A program made the translations under genes and the position numbers. Under the pieces are notes generated by a model. That model was given only the letters and a program-made list of their open reading frames with translations, had not been told where the DNA came from and did no database searches. DNA of 64,000 bases from Rheum nobile (lineage: Eukaryota; Streptophyta; Magnoliopsida; Caryophyllales; Polygonaceae). How positions within the stretch are numbered: the first letter of the stretch is position 1; each line of letters opens with the position of its first letter. The stretch is from assembly GCA_027886185.1 (NCBI GenBank), contig WOAB01000606.1:3472001-3536000 (forward strand), read 5' to 3'. Positions 55,355 to 64,000 of the stretch are shown in pieces.

Positions 55355-56215
55355 AAGCGACGCCAAATAGTCTGATGCGAGTGATGGGTTTTCCAGGTCT
55401 TACTTTATACCATCTCAAGAGCCATCTGCATGTACTCTTCTTATTTTCCCATCTTACCAATTCATGCTTTTACGCTTGAAAAATCAGTGCATTAGCCATG
55501 ATTCTTGCTTGTTCTTGTAATGTATAAATATAGACTCAGAAAGAATCATCTAACACAGGCCTACAGTACTGACTCTAATCAACAAGATAGGATTTCTTTT
55601 GAAACTTGTGATCATGTCAAATTGTTCCTTGTTGAAAGTATTTGATTACAGATTATGAAGACGATCACGAGAAACCCGATCCCTGCAGCGAGAGAACAAG
55701 CGACGAAACCATCGAGTTTCATATTGCCCGGGCTATACAAGCGCATGTTGAAGTGCAGAGGAAACTTCATGAGCAAATTGAGGTAAAGCAGTATATGTTA
55801 TCCAAACATCACTTCACTTTTGTATCAAAAGGGTGTTATTTCAACAAAAGAGTGGTTATGTTTTGTGTCAGGTGCAAAAACACTTGCAGCTTAGGATTGA
55901 AGCTCAAGGAAAGTATCTATAAGAAGTGTTGAAGAAGGCTCAAGAAACTCTTGCTGCATACATATCATCATCAATGGGAATTGAGAGTGCAAGAGCAGAG
56001 CTCTCTCAACTAGTCTCAATGGTGAGTTCTGGATGTCGATCTATTCACGCTTCATAGTCTGGTTCTTGTAGTGTGTACAACTAAATAAAATGCACAAATG
56101 TACAATTAGTTGACTTCCACTTGATTTGCAGGAAGCGGCACCAATGCACCAACAACAAAAAGGAGAGGCGAATGCACCGAAAGGACACATGGATGTGAAC
56201 AACTTAAGCGAATAG
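55355..56215 (+). pseudogene. Captured MYB-CC (MYR/PHL-type) transcription factor gene, 3' half
   Basis: Four exons can be read with GT-AG borders. Exon 1, 55355-55431, encodes ATPNSLMRVMGFPGLTLYHL plus KSHLH, the end of the MYB DNA-binding repeat. Exon 2, 55652-55782, encodes IQAHVEVQRKLHEQIE, the LHEQLE coiled-coil start. Exon 3, 55872-56021, encodes VQKHLQLRIEAQGKYL, a stop, then KKAQETLAAYISSSMG and ARAELSQLVSM. Exon 4, 56132-56215, ends at TAG. The order and intron positions resemble Arabidopsis MYR1/MYR2-type genes. The first part of the MYB repeat is missing, exon 1 ends CAT instead of CAG before GTACTC, and a TAA interrupts exon 3. It lies wholly inside the CACTA, so it was captured with introns, as DNA. 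Confidence 0.85.
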
Positions 56216-56736
56216 TGGAGATGGTAATAGTTATTTTATGGTAGTTTGTTTGTTTTGTAATGGTTGTGAATTCTTGGAAAAAAAATGTCAGAATATCTTT
56301 TAGTAACAAGTTGGTTGCTTATATTCCCTATTATCTGATGATTATGTGCACATGTTGAGTACTGTAAGCTCAAGAATTCAAACACGATGTTGTAGCATGA
56401 ATTGGTTGATGAAAAAGCTGCTCATTCAAACGCTGAGAAGATTGCGTAGGCTCAGAATTTTATTTTTTTAAAATAAATGAAACCGGACAGCGGTTATTTT
56501 CAAGAACCGTTGTCCAGTTTAATTTTATTTAAAAAAAAACAAAGTGCACCATGTTTTGCAAGTAACCACGGTCCGACTTTACCGCATAGTATACAAACAA
56601 CCGCGGTCCGACTTCTTACCGCGGTTACCCTTGTACGCGGTCCGACCCCTTTACCGCACCGAGAACAACCACGCTTCATAAACCGTGGTCTGCTTCATAA
56701 AATAACCGCGGTCCGGCCCCCTTTTTTGTACTAGTG

Positions 56737-57600
56737 AGTTTTGATTACATGTTTTGTCTTCTTGTTGATGTTTCCAATTTTTGTTAATGTATATAAGAGG
56801 ACCATGTAATATGAGATGGTAAATATTTTCATATAGATGATTGCACAATACACATTGAAGTGGTACTGCTATATTTTTCTATTCTAGTTTTTCATAGGAA
56901 GTTTTTAACTTTAGGATATGTGTTTGATTTCCAAATTAGAGATAGATTGATGTCTGGATTTTTTCTCTGGTTGGTGAGTAGCTAGATTGTCCAGCTAGTA
57001 GAGAACCACCCATTTTTGTTGTAACTCTAGTATAGCCTATCTGGAATTTGTTTAATTGGGATTGATATATCCTTGATTTTTCCCATAGCCTCAGGCGTGA
57101 GGATTTCTCTAAGCTCTGCTTCTTTCCATTTTTTGTTGCTATCTATGTTACTATATAGTCCTTCACTTTTGCCGATGTGTTAATTTAATTAGAGGAATTT
57201 GCTTGTGAGGCAAGTTTATAGATGATACCCAAATGTCATTCTGGAAATCAATTGTGTGCTTGTCTCCAACAAGACCGTGGAGTCCGTTTTTGAAATCCTT
57301 TCTTAGTTGAGTTAGTTTTGTCCATTGCCAGGACGTATTGGTTTTATTTTTTATAATGTAGGATGTTTTGATCTTTGAGAGACTTTTCGTTTACAATTTT
57401 GATCCAAATGTTATCTGGTTCATCCAGAATTTTTCACAAGAGTTTCATTTGAAGATAGTGATTCATATCTTGGGATTTTCTAATTCCAAGATCTACGTTC
57501 TTTGTTGATTTGCAGATTTTGTCCCACCCAATCAATGGTTTGTAGCTATTGTATTTATTCTAGAAGAAGTCTTTGTTTATTTGTCGAATTCTTTCTAAAA
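56737..57600 (-). pseudogene. LINE zinc-finger region and RT C-terminal part (decayed)
   Basis: Minus-strand reading gives CVLCNHLYENIYHLILHGPL, the zf-RVT cysteine/histidine pattern found near the end of plant LINE ORF2, at about 56740-56880. Between 57010 and 57600 broken frames carry scattered LINE RT-thumb-like residues. Confidence 0.65.
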
Positions 57601-58680
57601 TGATGTTGGGAGCAAAGGCTTTCCATTAGGAAGTTGGGTTTTGTTGCCCAGATTGATTTTATCAGTGTTGATCATCCAGTTTGGGAAAGGGAGTTGGCCT
57701 TCCATTTGGTGAGTTGATTTTTAGAAGAGAGGATAATATCCTTGAAAGTATCATGAATGATCTTACCATTGATGATGGGGCAACCAAGATATTTTTCCAA
57801 GAAATTGAGTTTGTGATATTTAGTATAGCATGTAAATGACATTTCATAGTGTTTCCGACATTCTTTATGAGTTGTAAGGATGATTTGTGGTAGTTTGCCT
57901 TTTGTCCAGATATGAAGCAATAAACTTCCACTATTTGTTTAATATTTTGACATGCAGTTGGGTTTGCCTTTGTAAGAATAAGAATGTCATCCGCAAAGGC
58001 AAGAAAGGGTATGTTAGTACTGTCCCTAGATATTTTGAATCCCATATGGTTTCCGATGTTGTTACTATGGTTTTGTAGCTTTCGATCGAGAATTTCAGCA
58101 TCAAGAATAAAAGAATAGGGTGATCGGATCCCCTTGACGGAGTCCATGCCGATTTGGCTGGATACTTCTATAGGTCCATCATTAATAAGGACTGAAGATG
58201 TGACTGTTTTAATGCATTGTTTTATCCATTCAATAAATCGGTTTGAGAAGCCAAATTTATCAAATATTCCATTCAATTTTGTCATATGTTTTTTCTATGT
58301 CTAGTTGATAGCAATCCACTCTTCTTTTCCCTTTTTTGTTCGAAAAGAGTGGAATATTTCATGGCAATAAGGATGTTATCATGTAAAACTCTGTTGGATA
58401 TAAATGCTCCTTAGAGCGGATGAATTACTTTTTCTATTATACCTTTCATCATATCCGTTAGGATTTTGGAAAGAACTTTGTATATGGTTGAGAAGAGATT
58501 GATTGACCTATATTGGTTTGTAGAGTTTGGGTTATCGCATTTTGGGATGAGGGTGATAAAAGTATGGTAAATTTGTTTGAGCATTTTTCCAGAGTAGAAG
58601 AAACTGTTAACAACTTTTATTACAATTAGGCCCACAATAATCCAGTATTTTTGGTAGAAACTTCCCGGCATACCATCTGG
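57600..58680 (-). pseudogene. LINE reverse transcriptase
   Basis: The fingers region reads FITLIPKCDNPNSTNQYRSI and LFSTIYKVLSKILTDMM (58671-58411). The palm follows after a frameshift with FGFSNRFIEWIKQCI, SSVLINDGPIEV and the catalytic FLAFADDILIL (FADD is the LINE form of YxDD). PTACQNIKQIVEVYCFISGQ and KANYHKSS then follow, a conserved block after the active site. Catalytic Asp residues are present, but stops and frameshifts make it non-functional. Confidence 0.87.
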
Positions 58681-60010
58681 TCCCGGAGATTTGTCGCTTT
58701 CTATGTTAAAGATAGCTTTTTGATCTCATCATTAGAAACTGTTTTGGTACGATCAGTATTATCTGCATAAGATACTTCTTTATCACTTTTAGTATGGTAT
58801 TCTTGTAAGAGGAGTTGGTTGATGTTGCCCTTTTTTAAACGTTTTTGAAAATCAGATTTTATTTCGTTTCGGATGTATTCAAGCCTAATTAAGACGGTAC
58901 CATCTTGTGTTCATATTTATTAGATTATCTTCCTGCTTCGTTTCCCATTAGCAATCTTGTGGAAGTCGCTTGAGTTAGAATCAGTCGATTTTGTATGGTG
59001 GAATTTTAGCTCTTTGTCCCCAATAATTCTTGTGAAAGGTGAGTAATTTGTCTTTCTTACATATGAGTTTATTTTGCTTTATAACGAGGTTTCGTATTAG
59101 TGATGCAATGATCAGTTTTTGAATTGAGATTTTTCATTTTCAATTTCTTTGAGTTGTTTAAAGATTTTATCGAAAGTTGTTTTATTCCATTTTTGCACTG
59201 ATCTTTAAAGCAAATGTTTTCTTGACGATTTGAAACATGTGAGATCCATTGACATTGGTCTCCAAGCTTATTTGACAAGGTTTTCAAAGTCCTTTCTTTT
59301 CATCCATATTTTTTCAAATTTGAACGGTGATTCAAAGTTGAAATGTGTGATTTTTTGTCGCAATTGTCGGGAACCATTGGAGTAGTTGGTGGTGGATAAG
59401 TGCCCTGTCCGATTTTTCATAAATGTTATTCTCTTAAATTCTTCTTTTTAGCCATGTAAATTACCCTCCAATTGTAGGAATATCAATAAGATCACAATCA
59501 GTTTTGAACTATATAATTCAGTTGAATCTGCTAGGAGCCGGTTGGGATCCACTTTTTTTTAGATGGTTGTTGAATTTCATTTAGGTCTCCAATAACTAGG
59601 CAGGGAAGATAAGTTTGGACAATGAAAAATGTGATTTTGTTCCAAAATTTTGTTTTCTCTCTCTCTTGGGGGCGCATACACAAATATCAGAATAATGGTA
59701 TATTTTTATCGCGTATTTTGTATTTGACTACACAAAATCGTTTGTCGATATGAGTGAGTCATATGTTTCATTTTGCAGTTGGTAAACTTTCAACAAAATG
59801 CATATCCCAACTGATAGTCCATCAGACGGGGAGAAATGGAAATGATCTAATTCTTTTTTTCACAGAGGTTACTTTTAAATTGTTTATCCATTTTTGTCTC
59901 AACGAGACCTAGGATTTGGATTCTCTCAATTTTGCAAAGTCCTTCGACATCGGCCTAGAGGTTTTTGCGGCCAATGCCTTTACAGTTTTAATTACCAATC
60001 TTCATAAAAA
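58681..60010 (-). pseudogene. LINE endonuclease and linker (decayed)
   Basis: The minus-strand start at about 60003 reads NCKGIGRKNL, then ILGLVETKMD, which match the first two motifs of the APE-type endonuclease (NxRG and ETK). ILIFVYAPPRERE at about 59650-59690 is the next recognisable block (YAPP). Many stops occur. The endonuclease nicks the target to prime LINE copying. Confidence 0.7.
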
Positions 60011-60019
60011 CTAGACATG

Positions 60020-61179
60020 GAGTTTTCAAGTGATCTTCTTCTTGCTTTTTTAGTTGGTTTGTTTACGGTTTTGCAAGCAAAGTTAGACTTGCTACTGAAT
60101 TTCAGTGTTATTTGCATATTTATTTTCTTAGGTTTTGTGCATTTTATATCTAAATACCATTCAAATATGACGCTATTTAGCTTGGGTTTCCCCTTTTCTT
60201 TAGTAAATGAGGGGTTTGATTTCAATTTACATATTAGAATTGCAATCCATATGGTCATCACTACTTTGATGGGGATGTAATTATTTGGTAATTTGGTATT
60301 GGTAATGGTAAGATCCTTGGTGACTGTATTCAAATTGTTCAAGAGCTCAATCTTCTTTATTATTTTGTGTATGATCTTCTACAAGAGTAGTGGAAAACTG
60401 AAGGTATGACACACAATTTGCAAAGAGGTAGAAAAGGGGTAATAACTCGTACAACAAATGCATAATAGAGATAACATTTGTTAGGAAAGCATGTAGAATT
60501 GGGAACGAAGAAGTCCTTCAAATAAAAGACAAGAGGTTCGAAAAGAATTTGCACACCATTTCCTTTACTTGGTTGTTGAGATAAAGGTTTTTATATCTGA
60601 GCCAAAGGCTCCATTTTTAGTGGTACTTTTGGGTTCAATTACACTAGTATTGACTTGTAAAGCCTTAATGTGAAGGTTTTCAACAATGTTTATTTGTCGT
60701 GTGTCGGCTTATGAAGCCTTGGTGTAAATCTTTTTAGTAATAAGATCTGCAAATTGGTCAGCATACAAGGATACAATAACAAGAGATTCACCATAAAGGA
60801 GCCCATATAGTAAGCAGAAATGATTTTTCAATTTGGAATTTATGCAAAACACAAAGAGTAGCAAGTGAGATTGAAATTTATAGGCTGAGTAAATTTGAAA
60901 AAGACTGATAAAAAATTCATAATTAGAGATTGGAAGATTGTACCTAAGAGAAGGGTAAAACACAAGAATACATGCAAAGTACTTTCATATAGCAAAAATG
61001 TGAGAGTGCACCGCAGGGCAAGATTCATCAAATTCTATGTGTGCGGGAAGTTGCAAATCATGAGAAGTATTTGGGACTTCTGACTATGGTGGGACGATCG
61101 AAGAAAGTGAATTAATTCTCACAATAGACTTTTTTAGAGAAATATTTTCCTCTTTAGGCTTTATTGGAAACTATTTCTC
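60020..61179 (-). other. Probable ORF1/5' region of the LINE
   Basis: By position this should hold ORF1. I find only a Lys/Arg-rich end (KPTKKARRRS at about 60040) and no clear zinc knuckle or Gag-like domain. Confidence 0.35.
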
Positions 61180-61497
61180 AATATAGGCGCTCCAAATTTT
61201 AGACTGACTCAACCTTTAGGCTAAATTATAAATCAAGGTATAAAATTTTTAAACTTGCACAAATTACTCAAAATAAAATAGCTGATTTTACTTAATGATT
61301 TTTAATGGTACTAACTACCATAATCTACTAACTATATCTTGAATAGCCTATTTTCTATGGTCATAAGCCCACCATGTTCCGTAAACTAAAGGGATTTAAA
61401 TTAAAAAGGTTTGACCGTTATCTGAGCGTAGTATCACTGACCTCTGACGTTCTTGTAGCTTTCGGATTTCTAGGGGTTGCTAATCCTCAACCAGGAC

Positions 61498-61864
61498 TAG
61501 GGTTGAGAAAAATTCGGTCCGACCCGAAATTTTGGACCGGACCGGTCCAAGGTTTTTCATATTTCCGGGTCCGGTCCGGTCCGGTCCAACCCGTATTTTT
61601 TAAAAATCTTAATATTTTAGGGTTTAAGATTTTTTTACATTTGAGGTTTAGGGTTTAGGATTTAGGGTAAATTATATTTAAATTTGAGGTTTTTTTTCAT
61701 GTTTAAATGTAAATAAAATAGATTTAAATTTAACAAAACCCTAAACCGGTCCAAATCCGGTCCAAATAGGACCGGACCGAATATTTCCGGTCCGGGTTCC
61801 GGTCCACCATTTTTGGTGTTCCGGGTTCCGGTCCGGTCCGAGTTTGGACCGATGCTCAACCCTA
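61498..61864. mobile_element. hAT-type MITE
   Basis: The inverted ends are TAGGGTTGAG and CTCAACCCTA. The 8-base target duplication ACCAGGAC is perfect (61490-61497, 61865-61872). The interior has GGTCCGGTCCGG/CCGGACCGG repeats in both arms around an AT-rich centre that includes GGTTTAGGGTTTAGG. Confidence 0.93.
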
Positions 61865-61872
61865 ACCAGGAC

Positions 61873-62029
61873 TCCCTTAGCTCAAGCACAACACATATCT
61901 GTTTCGTTTCCTACCTCAGATCGTAGTTTTTAACTTAATCTCTCAGTTTAAGTGGATGAAGGATTTATGATCAAGAAAACTGGTTATTCACAACACAACT
62001 TTCGATTAAGTAGCTTTTCCTTACTAAAA
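61873..62029. other. Short unassigned interval
   Basis: I see no gene or element boundary between the MITE and the pararetrovirus-like part. Confidence 0.3.
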
Positions 62030-62275
62030 ACAAGCCTTTATTGAACTGGAAAGGATTTCGAACTTAAACACTAGAATACAAACTGAATACAAACACTTAA
62101 ACACTAGATTCATAGAAGATTTCGAACTTAGAGTGAGGGAACTCCGCTTCACTTCCAAGATCCAAATTCTTTGTTTCTCTTCCTAGATTTTTCTTAGATT
62201 TTCGCACTTTAGTCTCACTCATTTTTTTCCTCGATGCCTTCTAGTGCTTATCATGGGTCTATTTATAGAGCTTGC
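62030..62275 (-). promoter_or_regulatory. Pararetrovirus-like promoter and poly(A) region
   Basis: On the minus strand CTATAAATAG (62259-62268) is a good TATA box, and AATAAA (62037-62042) follows about 220 bases downstream. In Caulimoviridae the pregenomic RNA promoter is followed by a poly(A) signal a few hundred bases on, in the same non-coding region downstream of the last ORF. The position after the two pararetrovirus-like frames fits this. The assignment rests on context. Confidence 0.5.
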
Positions 62276-62431
62276 GAGGGCATAGGATGCCTTTCAAGAC
62301 TCTTGTATAGTCTTGTGTCCCGACAGAGTTTGATAAGGCAAATAATGCCATGATAAAAGAAAAAGTAAAAAGCTTAAAGAAAACACAGTAAAAGATAGCT
62401 GACTCATTTTTCAGAGATTCCTTATGATTCT

Positions 62432-63196
62432 TCACATGGCTTTGCAGATCTGAGGTGAAGTATATTGTTTTTTGTAGTCCATGCAATACTTGATGTTGTA
62501 CCAGTCTCCTTCTCCAATGTTCGTTTCCCAACCTTCACAGTCTTCGAGTTCCATTTCCAACTCTTGCATGAGATTTTTTGAATAAACTTCATCCCAAGTC
62601 ATTAAAGTATCCCAAATAAAGTCTTGTCCATGCTTGGATAAGTAGATTCCTTCTTCTATGTTTCTTAAGTATTCTGATATTGATTCTGACGACTCAATAG
62701 CTTCTTGGAAATAAGGACACAACACGTTTGAGAGGATTGTTGTAGTGTTTCCAATTTTGATTATAAAGCAATCAGTTTCTTTATATTGATAGAGATATTC
62801 ATAAATGTAGAACAATCCCATGGCTCTGGATTCAGTTGGATTCTTGATATGTGGTTGTCTTCTGGTAATGGGATCTTCAGCAAACTTATCTGTCTCTTGG
62901 ATAAACCTCAACATATAATGTGGTGACTTAGACTTTCTATTTTCTACTTCGATGATAGCACAATTGACAAAACTTAGTAATTCATTTGCACCTTCCCACT
63001 TGAAGACTCTATCAAACACGTACCTTTGAAATTTAGTGAAATATTTCTTGTATAATGCACTCCATGGTAGTGGTCTTCCTCTAAAGATTCCGTTACACAT
63101 TCCATATGCCCATGCTTTAAGGATCCCAATATCATTTTTCTGATTTGCTGGTAAACTAATTCCCCCTACTCCAGAGTTATTAAGAAAGAAGATCAT
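62432..63196 (-). CDS. Unassigned 254-codon ORF downstream of the pararetroviral RNase H
   Basis: The frame is open for 254 codons on the minus strand and rich in aromatic and acidic residues. I do not recognise a family. It lies downstream of the RNase H remnant and upstream of the putative promoter. This is where pararetroviruses of this group carry their last, poorly conserved ORF, so it may be part of the same endogenous element. The frame appears to extend upstream to about 63290 through one stop. A host origin is not excluded. Confidence 0.45.
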   Translation of the reverse strand: MIFFLNNSGVGGISLPANQKNDIGILKAWAYGMCNGIFRGRPLPWSALYKKYFTKFQRYVFDRVFKWEGANELLSFVNCAIIEVENRKSKSPHYMLRFIQETDKFAEDPITRRQPHIKNPTESRAMGLFYIYEYLYQYKETDCFIIKIGNTTTILSNVLCPYFQEAIESSESISEYLRNIEEGIYLSKHGQDFIWDTLMTWDEVYSKNLMQELEMELEDCEGWETNIGEGDWYNIKYCMDYKKQYTSPQICKAM

Positions 63197-63485
63197 TGTC
63201 CCTCATTCTTCCCAAACATCATATAAAGGACCTCCTTCTTTGCATATCACATATGAGTACCATTCTGGAAAATTCTTGTACATTCAATAACCCTTCAACT
63301 TTCCTGGAGCTCCCAAGGAAGTTGAAGCATTTTATTGGTTATCTCTAGCTCTAAGATTCTTGAACATACGTTTATGACTTGGTAGCTTAAGCCCCGAGCG
63401 ACACCTTGAACTAATGGTTTCATCCAAAAGAAAAGTTGCAAACTTACTGAGAGGTGACATCCATCCCTGATGATACTTCTTTCTA
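63197..63485 (-). other. Decayed coding sequence between RNase H and the next ORF
   Basis: Short overlapping frames with stops join the two better-preserved segments. They look like a degraded continuation. Confidence 0.4.
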
Positions 63486-64000
63486 TCAGCAAACTCTTTT
63501 CTTTCTGCCTTCGAGAGGCAGATTTTGGTGGCAGATTGAACCATCGTTTTCATTTCTTATTATGGGATATCCTCGAATCCATAGCTCTGATAAAATTTTC
63601 CAATAACTTGACTCTTCTTGTTGTTCTTGCTCGTTGAGGCCTTGGACTGATTGTACATTATTTTTATTTACAAGCTCTTGCGTTAGACTATCCGCCAATG
63701 AATTATTTGATCCTTGCACATGTTTGATATTAAAAGAATACTGGTTAAGTGTCAATTGCCAATGCAAGAGCCTCCCTTGCACTTTCATGTTATCAAGGTT
63801 ATTTTGAATAAACCCCAATATTCCTTTATAATCAGTTCTAACTGTAAAAGTTTTGGGAGCGAGAAAGATTATAAATTTATTAATTTCTTTCAAGATAGCA
63901 AGTATCTTTTTTTCCATAACAGTGTAATTGCACTCAGCCTTGTTAAAGCTCCCACTGATGTACCCTAATGGTAGTTACTAGCATTTGTCTCAAGAACAAG
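63486..64000 (-). pseudogene. Endogenous pararetrovirus-like RNase H (end of RT polyprotein), partial
   Basis: The minus-strand frame has the RNase H end of a Caulimoviridae-type reverse transcriptase: the Glu-containing EKKILAILKEI segment, the Asp in VRTDYKG and the terminal HVQGSNNSLADSL block. The segment before it (63918-64000) contains an altered first catalytic site (Asn where Asp is expected), a stop and a frameshift. RT proper lies beyond the window. Being degenerate and embedded in plant DNA, it is an old endogenous copy and not an active virus. A Ty3/gypsy origin is less likely, given the downstream ORF and promoter-like region. Confidence 0.65.

Larger units (their letters stand above)
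46745..56736 (+). mobile_element. CACTA (En/Spm) element carrying host exons
   Basis: The ends are CACTAGTACAAAAAAGGG and its exact complement (18-base inverted repeats). The flanking triplets are ACT (46742-46744) and AGT (56737-56739), a 3-base target duplication with one change. Subterminal regions (46762-46990, 56560-56715) contain many CCGCGGTCCG / AACCGCGG-type motifs, typical CACTA transposase-binding repeats. No CACTA transposase is seen. The body holds a MYB-CC gene fragment and a copia element (47400-52461). Without the copia it was about 4.9 kb. Confidence 0.87.
45626..61179 (-). mobile_element. L1-type LINE, minus strand, split by a CACTA element
   Basis: Read from right to left: possible ORF1 region (61179-60020, not recognisable), endonuclease (from about 60010), reverse transcriptase (58671-57600), zinc-finger region (57005-56740), CACTA insertion (56736-46745), a tandem second copy of the zinc-finger region (46744-46390), RNase H (about 46085-45720) and an A tract (poly-T at 45626-45633). 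Without the CACTA and its target duplication the LINE is about 5.5 kb, right for a full-length plant L1. A possible target duplication (45609-45624 CAATATAAGCTCCAAA, 61180-61197 CAATATAGGCGCTCCAAA) is imperfect. Reading frames are heavily broken. Confidence 0.75.

Noticed and set aside
60709..60963. Copia RT-like frame (residues resembling YADQ)
   Set aside because: No other RT motif is in register; the resemblance is weak and the region lies where LINE ORF1 is expected.
1..64000. CRISPR arrays, rRNA or tRNA genes, bacterial operons
   Set aside because: None is supported; tRNA-Asp-like sequences are retroelement primer sites of 18 bases, and the regular repeats are minisatellites or microsatellites.

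Overview
The window is nuclear DNA from a flowering plant, most likely a eudicot. It is dominated by nested transposable elements, and the only intact host gene I can support is a two-exon gene for cytosolic 40S ribosomal protein S2 (uS5) at 40592-42252 on the minus strand. A plant origin is shown by tRNA-Asp-primed Athila/Tat-type Ty3/gypsy elements, a Ty1/copia element, plant L1 LINEs with an RNase H domain, Stowaway/hAT/Mutator/CACTA/Helitron elements, a MYB-CC gene fragment, a receptor-kinase fragment, and telo-box plus TGGGCC motifs before the ribosomal protein gene. I do not name a species.

Layout. 1-6950: tandem non-autonomous gypsy elements on the minus strand (internal / LTR / internal / LTR). 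6951-11266: unassigned sequence, a Stowaway MITE, and a 2.2-kb solo LTR with a perfect 5-bp target duplication. 11694-15040: a Mutator-like element carrying a captured receptor-like kinase fragment. 16842-24060: a plus-strand gypsy element with gag, protease, RT, RNase H and integrase, decayed by in-frame stops and lacking a 3' LTR. It abuts a minus-strand gag-protease element with an Athila ORF-1-like gene (24061-29759), so the two are joined tail to tail. 29860-38058: a gypsy element with both LTRs, primed by initiator tRNA-Met, with a hAT MITE inside its RT/integrase linker. 38470-39496: a Helitron. 40592-42430: RPS2 and its promoter. 42540-43270: a minisatellite. 43731-44437: a 5'-truncated LINE with a 15-bp target duplication. 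44820-45315: a second hAT MITE. About 45626-61179: a minus-strand LINE split by a 10-kb CACTA element (46745-56736). The CACTA holds captured MYB-CC exons and is itself split by a copia element (47400-52461). 61498-61864: a third hAT MITE. 62030-64000: a degenerate pararetrovirus-like (Caulimoviridae-type) fragment with a TATA box and poly(A) signal.

The order of events can be read from the nesting: LINE first, then CACTA, then copia; gypsy element first, then hAT MITE. The most unusual signal is a CpG-dense dyad, CCGCG-NN-CGCGG and close variants. It recurs in clusters inside otherwise unrelated LTR retroelements, both in LTRs and in gag and pol reading frames, where it encodes paired Pro-Arg / Arg-Asp-Arg-Gly modules. 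I see no new defence, CRISPR or metabolic system.
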